This document shows, piece by piece, positions 1 through 5,988 of a stretch of 7,679 nucleotides of DNA. The stretch's first letter is position 1. Every line of letters begins with the position of its first letter. Below the pieces are notes generated by a model. It made no database searches. It had not been told where the DNA came from and was given only the letters and a program-made list of their open reading frames with translations. This DNA is from Rickettsia typhi. Lineage in GTDB: Bacteria; Pseudomonadota; Alphaproteobacteria; Rickettsiales; UBA1997. Location: the NCBI GenBank assembly GCA_945861125.1, contig CAMASZ010000054.1, positions 1 through 7,679 on the forward strand, given 5' to 3'. Position numbers and translations under genes: made by a program.

Positions 1-1407
1 CAAGAAGCTCATGAAGCAATTCGTCCCACAGATTTTTCATTTGATCCAGATAAAATTAAAAATTCACTCGAAAGAGATTATTATTTACTGTATGATTTAA
101 TATGGAAAAGAATGCTTGCTTCGCAAATGTCTGATGCGATTTTTGATCAGGTAATAGCAGAAGTAACTACTAATCCATATTATGCTAAAGCTAAAGCGGT
201 TGGTTCGGTATTAAAGTTTGATGGTTTTTACAAGGTATATAGAGAAAGTAATGATGATGATAACAATTCTAATAATGAAGATGACAGTAAGCAGATTTTA
301 CCAGAATTAAAAGAGCAAGAAAATTTAACATTAATTAATGTCAATCCAGATCAGCATTTTACTGAGCCCCCACCGAGATACTCTGAAGCTAGTTTAGTTA
401 AGAAGTTGGAGGAATTAGGAATTGGTCGTCCCTCAACATATGCCTCAATAATTTCTGTCTTACAAGATAGGGGTTATGTCAAGATTGATAAAAAAAGATT
501 TTTTCCAGAAGAGAGGGGTAGAATAGTTACAACTTTTCTTAAAGAATTTTTTCTAAAATATGTTGAATATGATTATACCGCTAATTTAGAAGATGAATTA
601 GATGTTATTTCTAATGGCAAAATGGAGTGGAGAAATTTCCTTAAAAATTTTTGGAATGACTTTAGCTCTGATACTTCAAACATAATGAATAAACCATTCT
701 CTGAGGTATTAGAAGTCTTAAATCAAAAATTCGGTGAGCATATTTTTGGTCGAGATGAAAAAGGAAATTTAAATAATAAATGCCCTAGTTGTGGAACTGG
801 TGTTCTTGGATTAAGGATAGGTAAATTTGGATCATTTATTGGTTGCTCAAATTATCCCGAATGCAAACATACTATGCAAATTTTTGGTGATGAAAGCTCT
901 GATGATAATTCTGAAAATAAATCTAGTTTTGAACCAAGAAATCTTGGTATTGATCCAAAAACTGGATATGAAATATTTGTAAAGCTAGGTCCATATGGAC
1001 CATATCTTGAACTTGTTGGAAGTGAAATTGAAAGTAAAAATGATGAAAATATCAATAAATCTGAAAAAAAATCTTCAAAAAAAGCTGGTGCAAAAAAACC
1101 AAAAAGAATATCAATTCCAAAAAATATTGACATAAATCAAATTGAACTGGAATATGCATCAAAATTATTAACCCTTCCTAGAGAAGTTGGAATTCACCCC
1201 GATACTGGACAAAAAATTGTTGCTAATATTGGTCCATTTGGACCTTATTTGCTTCATGATAAAAAATTTACTTCCGTGAAAGAAGACAATATAATTGAGA
1301 TAGGTTTAAATAGAGCTGTAGATTTAATAGCTGATTCAGCTCAAAAAAAAGAAAATAAACAAAATTATCGTCAAAACAAAAAAAACAAAACTAGTAACGA
1401 TAAGTAA
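1..1407 (+). CDS. topA: DNA topoisomerase I (type IA), C-terminal part, 5' end outside window
   Basis: The reading frame is open from base 1, so the gene starts upstream; 468 residues are visible and, by comparison with E. coli TopA, roughly the first 360 (Toprim domain and active-site tyrosine) are missing. The fragment opens with QEAHEAIRPTD, a hallmark of the cleavage-religation core just after the catalytic Tyr. The conserved GIGRPSTYAS lies at visible residues 140-149. A C4 zinc ribbon follows (C261, C264, C282, C288), then two TopA C-terminal repeats, each with a GPYGPYL/GPFGPYL-type core (about 313-340 and 394-426). These bind single-stranded DNA in the family. The enzyme relaxes negative supercoils in the cytoplasm. 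Lineage-specific oddities are an acidic Asn/Asp-rich insert (about 82-98), a Lys-rich linker between the repeats and a Lys/Asn-rich tail. An internal ATG at 112 is not the true start. The stop codon directly abuts the next gene. Identity is very secure. Confidence 0.97.
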   Translation, partial: QEAHEAIRPTDFSFDPDKIKNSLERDYYLLYDLIWKRMLASQMSDAIFDQVIAEVTTNPYYAKAKAVGSVLKFDGFYKVYRESNDDDNNSNNEDDSKQILPELKEQENLTLINVNPDQHFTEPPPRYSEASLVKKLEELGIGRPSTYASIISVLQDRGYVKIDKKRFFPEERGRIVTTFLKEFFLKYVEYDYTANLEDELDVISNGKMEWRNFLKNFWNDFSSDTSNIMNKPFSEVLEVLNQKFGEHIFGRDEKGNLNNKCPSCGTGVLGLRIGKFGSFIGCSNYPECKHTMQIFGDESSDDNSENKSSFEPRNLGIDPKTGYEIFVKLGPYGPYLELVGSEIESKNDENINKSEKKSSKKAGAKKPKRISIPKNIDINQIELEYASKLLTLPREVGIHPDTGQKIVANIGPFGPYLLHDKKFTSVKEDNIIEIGLNRAVDLIADSAQKKENKQNYRQNKKNKTSNDK

Positions 1408-3219
1408 ATGAAAGAGAAAGCTAAACTGATACAGCAAAAACTCAAAGAAAAAGTTCTTGATGAAGAGTTGATTGCCCTAATAGAGCAAAGTACTAATCCA
1501 TCTTTTTTATGTGAAAGCAAATTAAATGTCCCAAATTATTTGTACATTACATATGTAAATAAAAAATTTACTGATTTTTTTTCGATAAAAGATTTTCTGA
1601 TTATTGGAAAAAACTATGACTTTTTATTTTCATCAATAGATATAGACAAGCAAATTGAAGATAAAAGCGAATATATCAGGTTAATCGAATCAATAAAAAA
1701 TAAAAAACAAGTCAGTGTTGAAATATTCATTCCGGCTTATAGTCAGAAATTTAAAATAAGCTATACCCCTTATTTTATTGGTAAAAATATTTATTCTGAA
1801 AATTATGCAGTTTTTACCTTTGAACCAATCAAGATAAGCAATGATTCAACTGAGTTTGCTGAAAGAGTTAGCAAAAGTAATATAATTTTGTTAAAAAATC
1901 TTGAAAGAACTCTTAGAATTGAGAGGTTACTTAGAGAGGTTGCGAACCTAATATTATCAGATGTTAAAGTAGAAGATATAGCAAGAGATATTTCTAAAAT
2001 CTTATATGATTATCTAAAATGCGATCGAATTATTGTTCATGATTACAATAATGGTAAAACTAATTTCTTCATTGAGTATTGCGATAAAAATACAAAAAAA
2101 ATTTTGGATGATAAAAATAATCAACATCAATTAAAAAAAGCTGAGAGATACGTAAATTTTCATAATTACTTTTATCAAAAAGTGGGTAATAAAAGTAATA
2201 AATCCTCGCTTTACATAATAAACAACACTTTAAATGATAACAATCTTATTGAAATTAGAGATTTATTTGAAGAGTTAAATATTCACTCCCAGATTGCAGT
2301 TACAACAAGTTTTTCTAATAAAATTAATGGCGGTATATATATTCATCAATCAGAACAAAGAATTTGGCTTGAAGAAGAGATTGAGTTAATAGAAGCCGTT
2401 GCTGAGCAATTCTCTATTGCTATTGATAGATCATATTATGTTGAAAAAATTCTCACAACTAATCATGCGCTAATGGAAAAAACCATGCAATTAAAAGAAA
2501 GTTTAAGTCATGAGCAGGAAATGAGAAAAATTCAAAATGAGTTTATTGCCTTAGTTTCGCATGAATTTAAAACTCCATTGCAAATAATAGACGGAACAAG
2601 AGAACTTCTGCAAAGAAAAAGTAAACATTCCAAGATTGATAATGATTTATTAGAAAAAAATTTAGAAAAGATAAAATATGGCGTTGATAGAATGAATGGC
2701 TTGATAATCAGTACGCTTAACTTGGCTAAATTAGAGAGTGATTCGGGAAATATTAGGGTAGAAATTGAGAAGATTGATGTTATTAATTTAGTAAAAGATA
2801 TTTTATATAAAAATATATCTCTTGCTCAAAATAAAAATATTGAAATCATATCAAGATTTTCAGATATACCAGAATATATTTTTAGTGATAAAAAATTTTT
2901 AGAGCATATCGTAACCAATGTAATATCTAACTCTATTAAATATTCTCGCAGTGATTCAATGGTAAAGGTAATTCTCAAGGCTAATAAAGAAAATATAGCC
3001 ATAAGAGTCATAGATTTTGGAATAGGAATACCAAAATCTGATATTAATAATATTGGAAATAAATTTTTCCGTGCAACTAATTCAATTTCTATATCTGGAA
3101 CTGGAATTGGACTTTACTTAACTAAATATTTTATAGAACTTTTAAATGGTTCATTTTCAATTAAAAGTGAACAAAATATTGGTACTACAGTAACCATAAT
3201 AATTCCACTAAGTAAATAA
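1408..3219 (+). CDS. Soluble PAS-GAF sensor histidine kinase
   Basis: A 603-residue protein with no signal peptide or membrane segment, so probably a cytoplasmic sensor. Order: a short Lys-rich helix; a PAS-like domain (about 20-140, with YVNKKFTDFF and IGKNYDFLF); a GAF domain (about 177-341, ending in an IHQ..RIW...EIELIEAVAEQ signature); a coiled coil (about 341-378); HisKA; and a HATPase_c domain. The phosphoacceptor is H385 in SHEFKTPL. The HExxT arrangement E386-T389 is the one used for phosphatase activity in HisKA kinases, so it may be bifunctional. ATP-site boxes are intact: N box with N508, G1 box DFGIGIP (536-542), F box near FFRA, G2 box GTGIG (564-568). There is no receiver or HPt domain. 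I see no phytochrome-type chromophore cysteine motif, so the ligand is unknown. The ATG immediately follows the topA TAA with no clear Shine-Dalgarno, suggesting co-transcription and coupling. No response regulator is in the window. Confidence 0.92.
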   Translation: MKEKAKLIQQKLKEKVLDEELIALIEQSTNPSFLCESKLNVPNYLYITYVNKKFTDFFSIKDFLIIGKNYDFLFSSIDIDKQIEDKSEYIRLIESIKNKKQVSVEIFIPAYSQKFKISYTPYFIGKNIYSENYAVFTFEPIKISNDSTEFAERVSKSNIILLKNLERTLRIERLLREVANLILSDVKVEDIARDISKILYDYLKCDRIIVHDYNNGKTNFFIEYCDKNTKKILDDKNNQHQLKKAERYVNFHNYFYQKVGNKSNKSSLYIINNTLNDNNLIEIRDLFEELNIHSQIAVTTSFSNKINGGIYIHQSEQRIWLEEEIELIEAVAEQFSIAIDRSYYVEKILTTNHALMEKTMQLKESLSHEQEMRKIQNEFIALVSHEFKTPLQIIDGTRELLQRKSKHSKIDNDLLEKNLEKIKYGVDRMNGLIISTLNLAKLESDSGNIRVEIEKIDVINLVKDILYKNISLAQNKNIEIISRFSDIPEYIFSDKKFLEHIVTNVISNSIKYSRSDSMVKVILKANKENIAIRVIDFGIGIPKSDINNIGNKFFRATNSISISGTGIGLYLTKYFIELLNGSFSIKSEQNIGTTVTIIIPLSK

Positions 3220-3239
3220 ACAAATATCCACTGTTATAA

Positions 3240-3245
3240 AAGAAG
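3240..3245 (+). promoter_or_regulatory. Candidate ribosome binding site of the porin-like gene
   Basis: AAGAAG lies 7 bases before the ATG at 3253 and is the only purine-rich Shine-Dalgarno-like stretch before a start codon in this window. It supports that start, which also gives a well-formed signal peptide. The match to the consensus is only partial. Confidence 0.4.
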
Positions 3246-3252
3246 TTATAAT

Positions 3253-4368
3253 ATGAATAATTATATCAAATATTTAATAATTTTTGTTTCAATACCATCT
3301 TTTGCTTTTGCAAATAAAATAAAAAATTATCCGAATTTATCTGGTGACATTCTGTATCAAGTTCAAGCTGATAGAATAATCTCTTCTAGAAAAAGGGGTA
3401 TATCTACAAATAATGCATTTATTTACATTCAGCCAAATTTTGATCTAAAGTTTAACTATAATTGGTCAGCTAAAACTCAGTGGAGATTGCAACCGAACAA
3501 CGTTTTAACAACTAGAGATCAAAACTTCCCAGAGCGATATAGAACTTTACTTAGTGATGATAGGGGTTTGAATATTAATGATTCTGCACTTATTATTGAA
3601 GAATTAAAAATTAACTTTCAAAATGAGGATATGCAGTTTTCTGCGGGAAAATTTGATCCTTCATTTGGAACTGCTCATCGAAAATCAAAAAGAATTGGTG
3701 TTTTTGCTTCTCAGTTTGCAGAAGATTATAATTTAAGAGAAAAATTGGGTGCAAATATTGTTGCTATTCTAGAAAATAGTCAAATTGGTTTTAGCACCTT
3801 CTTTAATGATACAACTGGCTTAAGCAAAAGTGCGATAAATAATAGGGGTAGGGCAAGCAATAAAAGTCTGGCTGGAAGTACTTCATCTTTATCTTCATAC
3901 TCTGTGTTTATTGAGGGTGAAAAACTTATTGGAATAAAGAATTTATTTTATAATTTTGGATATCGTAGTTTGGGGGTTGAAAGTGGATATGAAGGAAAAA
4001 GGGAATCCGCATATGTAATTGGTTCAGAATATTTATACAAATTAGGCACTCAAACTTCTTTAATTCCTTTTTTTGAAACAGTTTCTTTTAACAATTTTAA
4101 TGGTGAAAGCGGTAGAAGGGCCATATATAATACCTTAGCTTTAATTGGAAAGTATGGAAGTTGGACGGCTAGCTCTTCGATGGTAAATAGATATTCAAAA
4201 AATTCAGCATCGCAAAGATTAAATTTTAATGATCGACAATTACAGTTTTCAATTGGATATAAATTTACTAATAACTTAACAATTGATGTCAGTAGGGCTG
4301 ATATTAAAGAAGATAGATATAGTGCTGCATTATTTGGAATGACTATCAGTTATGTTACTAAATTTTAG
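3253..4368 (+). CDS. Putative outer-membrane beta-barrel (porin-like) protein
   Basis: A 371-residue predicted exported protein. The N-terminus is a signal peptide: a short Lys-containing head, a hydrophobic core (about 7-17) and an AFA cleavage site after A20. The mature part consists of alternating polar/hydrophobic stretches with many Tyr, Phe and Asn, typical of transmembrane beta-strands. It ends in phenylalanine (SYVTKF), as expected for a C-terminal beta-signal recognised by the BAM complex. The segment GKFDPSFG (132-139) followed by FAEDYNLREKLG (155-166) resembles a pattern I associate with porin-like outer-membrane proteins of alphaproteobacteria. Substrate and pore selectivity cannot be read from the sequence. 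It starts 33 bases after the kinase gene on the same strand with no terminator between, so it may share its transcript. Alternatives are a non-channel barrel or an adhesin-like barrel. Outer-membrane localisation is fairly secure; the function is not. Confidence 0.75.
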   Translation: MNNYIKYLIIFVSIPSFAFANKIKNYPNLSGDILYQVQADRIISSRKRGISTNNAFIYIQPNFDLKFNYNWSAKTQWRLQPNNVLTTRDQNFPERYRTLLSDDRGLNINDSALIIEELKINFQNEDMQFSAGKFDPSFGTAHRKSKRIGVFASQFAEDYNLREKLGANIVAILENSQIGFSTFFNDTTGLSKSAINNRGRASNKSLAGSTSSLSSYSVFIEGEKLIGIKNLFYNFGYRSLGVESGYEGKRESAYVIGSEYLYKLGTQTSLIPFFETVSFNNFNGESGRRAIYNTLALIGKYGSWTASSSMVNRYSKNSASQRLNFNDRQLQFSIGYKFTNNLTIDVSRADIKEDRYSAALFGMTISYVTKF

Positions 4369-4375
4369 ATTTGGC

Positions 4376-4391
4376 TAAAAATTAATTTTTA
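4376..4391. terminator. A/T-only palindrome in convergent gap, possible bidirectional terminator
   Basis: TAAAAATTAATTTTTA is a perfect 16-base inverted repeat that ends one base before the stop codon of the - strand gene and fills most of the 23-base gap between two convergent genes. Each strand would end in a short U-run. The stem has no G or C, so it would be a weak hairpin. Its position is the best argument for a role, and chance is possible in such AT-rich DNA. Confidence 0.3.
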
Positions 4392-4946
4392 TTAAGAATT
4401 TTCATTAATCGATTTTTTTAAAGAGGAAAGTTTTTTATTATTAGAAATTCCTTCTAATTTCAATAATATTTTACCATTTTTATCAAGTAACAGCACATAA
4501 ATCCTGTCACCTCTCATTGACATAATATTGAAAAACTTGTCGCGATCCGTATAAACGGTTATTGTTCTCTGTCTTGCTATAGAATCAGTTATTCCAAAGC
4601 GCATGCCATTATTTACCCATCTTCTTGAGAAATTTCCAAGTTTATAAATTAGAGGCACTTCATAGAATTTCACATTTTGATTTGTTTTTATAATTTTTTC
4701 AATTTCTGGAATCCAAGTATTTATTGCTTCTTGATGTTCTCTTTCAAAGCCAATAGCAATAATGTTTAAAGCGCCTTCAAATGACTGAGGAATTTCGCGC
4801 TTTTTTCCTTCTAAATCAATACCGATAAGATTTGGAAAAAAATTCTTTTCATTTTCTTTGATTTCTGAAATTTCACCAGATCCTATGAAGCATGATTGCA
4901 TTGACATTAGTATTATTATAGAGGTAAAAATTTTTGTTATTTTCAT
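4392..4946 (-). CDS. Predicted lipoprotein with thioredoxin-like fold, no CxxC
   Basis: A 184-residue protein with a basic-hydrophobic N-terminus ending in SMQSC. C19 is the only cysteine, and the context fits a loose lipobox, so a lipidated periplasmic protein is likely. The body looks thioredoxin-like: FPNLIGIDLEGKKREIP (37-53), a hydrophobic strand leading to GFEREHQEAINTW (66-78) where a redox protein would carry CxxC, then GMRFGITD (114-121), RTITVYTDRDKFF (127-139) and IYVLLLDKNGKILLKLEG (149-166). This motif series recalls an uncharacterised alphaproteobacterial family and, more distantly, the ATP synthase assembly factor ATP10; that resemblance is from memory. Without active-site cysteines a disulfide role is unlikely, and a chaperone or assembly role is only a guess. 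The start lies one base after the ribH stop, so the two genes are probably co-transcribed and coupled. Confidence 0.72.
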   Translation of the reverse strand: MKITKIFTSIIILMSMQSCFIGSGEISEIKENEKNFFPNLIGIDLEGKKREIPQSFEGALNIIAIGFEREHQEAINTWIPEIEKIIKTNQNVKFYEVPLIYKLGNFSRRWVNNGMRFGITDSIARQRTITVYTDRDKFFNIMSMRGDRIYVLLLDKNGKILLKLEGISNNKKLSSLKKSINENS

Positions 4947-4947
4947 A

Positions 4948-5379
4948 TTATAGATTAAAAAAGTTATTTTTTAAATTTATTAATTCAAGACAAGCTTTTA
5001 CTGCAAATCCACCTTTATTTTTTTTATTTGGATTTGCTCTTTCTAGAGCTTGTGATTCATTATCAACAGTGAGAATTGCATTAGTAATAATTATATTCAT
5101 TTTACAAGATAAATAACTTAAACTTCTAGCACTTTCATTGCATACAATATCATAATGAGAAGTTTCTCCTTTAATAACGCATCCAAGGGCAACATAACCA
5201 TCGTATTTTTTTTTGCTTGCTTGAGCTAAAGATACAACGGTAGGAATTTCAAGGGCTCCAAGAACTTCAACTGTATCATAGTCTATTTTATTTTTTTTTA
5301 ACTCTTTTTTTGCGCCTTCAAGAAGCATTTTGGAGATATTTTTGTAATATACTGCTTGTATTAGAAGAATTTTTTTCAT
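4948..5379 (-). CDS. ribH: 6,7-dimethyl-8-ribityllumazine synthase
   Basis: A 143-residue protein of the lumazine synthase family (usually about 150-160), the penultimate step of riboflavin synthesis. It condenses 5-amino-6-ribitylaminouracil with 3,4-dihydroxy-2-butanone 4-phosphate in the cytoplasm. The family motifs appear in order: VEVLGALEIP (37-46), GCVIKGETSHYD (66-77) with the catalytic-type H75, ILTVDNESQALERA (102-115) with R114 at the phosphate-binding position, and NKGGFAVKACLEL (121-133). Two departures from the usual pattern are Leu40 where VPGA normally has Pro, and Tyr11 in place of the Phe of the N-terminal RFN-type motif. The C-terminus is short. No other rib gene is in the window, and the nusB gene that often follows ribH in proteobacteria is replaced by a lipoprotein gene. 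I saw no FMN riboswitch upstream. A candidate promoter lies about 40 bases before the start. Confidence 0.95.
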   Translation of the reverse strand: MKKILLIQAVYYKNISKMLLEGAKKELKKNKIDYDTVEVLGALEIPTVVSLAQASKKKYDGYVALGCVIKGETSHYDIVCNESARSLSYLSCKMNIIITNAILTVDNESQALERANPNKKNKGGFAVKACLELINLKNNFFNL

Positions 5380-5413
5380 TATAGAAAAATGTTTGTTAAA
5401 AAACTTTTGAGAA

Positions 5414-5441
5414 TTTAAATTATAGATTGAGTTTGTATAAT
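5414..5441 (+). promoter_or_regulatory. Candidate promoter for mnhE-ligA
   Basis: A perfect TATAAT (5436-5441) is preceded after 16 bases by TTTAAA (5414-5419), four of six matches to the -35 consensus. The start codon at 5493 lies about 50 bases downstream of the -10. In DNA this rich in A and T, TATAAT is common, so position in a divergent gap is the main support. Confidence 0.4.
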
Positions 5442-5446
5442 ACCAA
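5419..5446 (-). promoter_or_regulatory. Candidate promoter for ribH and the lipoprotein gene
   Basis: Read on the - strand, TTGGTA (5446-5441) is followed after 16 bases by TATAAT (5424-5419), and the ribH ATG lies 40 bases farther on. The -35 matches four of six consensus bases. The element overlaps the opposite-facing candidate promoter, so the two could compete for polymerase. Confidence 0.42.
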
Positions 5447-5492
5447 ATCCAATCTTTAAATCAAATTAAAGTTAATAATTAGCAGTTTTCTT

Positions 5493-5987
5493 ATGATAAA
5501 TTTAGTAAATTATTTTTTATTTTTATTTTTTTTGTGGCTAATATTTATGGTTATGGGTCATAATTTTTCAGTCTCTTTTGCAATTATTGGTGCAATATTT
5601 TCTTTTTTAATTTCTTTAATTAGTTATCGCTTTAATTTAATTAATAAAAAAAGTGAATTATTATTTCTTAGTTTTGGATTTCATCGCCATTTCTTTAAAT
5701 TATATTTTAAGAATTTTTATAGTTCTTTGATTTTGATTATAAACATAGTATTGGGAAAAAAAAATATAAATCCCGTGGTTTACAAGCTATTAATTGATGA
5801 TGGTAATAAAATTTTTAATCCATCATCACTGATTTCAACAATAAATATGAATACGGGTTTACTGGTTATTTTTAATGAGAACAATTTACTATTGGTCCAC
5901 GCTTTAAATGATGAATATCTTAGTAATTTTAATTTTTCTGCAAATATAGCTAAATTAAATAATTTAAATGATGATAAACTAGTTTAA
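5493..5987 (+). CDS. mnhE: Na+/H+ antiporter (Mrp/Mnh) subunit E-like membrane protein
   Basis: A 164-residue protein with hydrophobic segments at about 4-21, 25-44 and 74-87, close to the size of MrpE/MnhE subunits (about 160). The C-terminal half carries the family-type pattern NPSSLISTINMNTGLLV followed by LLLVHALND (about 110-140), corresponding to the conserved 'ANSITLTPGT...VHAL' region, though several consensus positions differ. In complete Mrp systems subunit E is part of a six- or seven-protein complex that exchanges cytoplasmic Na+ for H+. None of the partners (A-D, F, G) is in the window, so function depends on genes elsewhere. The ATG at 5493 gives the expected N-terminal membrane helix but has no Shine-Dalgarno. 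The stop is one base before ligA, implying a shared transcript. Family assignment is by motif and topology and is good but not certain. Confidence 0.78.
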   Translation: MINLVNYFLFLFFLWLIFMVMGHNFSVSFAIIGAIFSFLISLISYRFNLINKKSELLFLSFGFHRHFFKLYFKNFYSSLILIINIVLGKKNINPVVYKLLIDDGNKIFNPSSLISTINMNTGLLVIFNENNLLLVHALNDEYLSNFNFSANIAKLNNLNDDKLV

Positions 5988-5988
5988 A

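Larger units (their letters stand above)
5380..5492. other. Divergent intergenic region between ribH and mnhE
   Basis: This 113-base, very AT-rich region separates two divergently transcribed genes and is the longest non-coding stretch in the window. It contains the two overlapping candidate promoters listed separately. I see no RNA gene, no FMN-riboswitch-like conserved segments and no strong inverted repeat that would suggest an operator. Confidence 0.7.

Noticed and set aside
852..1133. Open frame of 93 codons on the - strand
   Set aside because: It lies wholly inside topA, opposite the zinc ribbon and C-terminal repeat region; the + strand frame carries clear family motifs and the antisense product shows no recognisable features.
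1984..2430. Phytochrome-like chromophore domain in the kinase
   Set aside because: The GAF domain ends with a signature shared by phytochrome-type and other GAFs, but I find no chromophore-binding cysteine motif and no PHY domain, so light sensing is not supported.
2826..3011. Open frame of 61 codons on the - strand
   Set aside because: It is antisense to the ATPase domain of the histidine kinase, whose N and G1 boxes lie in the same bases.
3233..3250. Direct repeat GTTATA twice, 12 bases apart, before the porin-like gene
   Set aside because: The units are six bases and mostly A/T, so chance is likely; no evidence of an operator beyond the repeat itself.
3235..3252. TATAAA and TATAAT as promoter -10 elements for the porin-like gene
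   Set aside because: They lie so close to the ATG at 3253 that transcription would start at or just before or after it; no matching -35 is evident, and the Shine-Dalgarno-like AAGAAG between them fits a translated leader better.
4934..5116. Open frame of 60 codons on the + strand
   Set aside because: It is antisense to the C-terminal part of ribH and the start of the lipoprotein gene; its hydrophobic look comes from the AT-rich complement.
5380..5492. Possible FMN riboswitch upstream of ribH
   Set aside because: The region is too short and too A/T-rich, and the conserved G-rich segments of the FMN aptamer are not present on the - strand.
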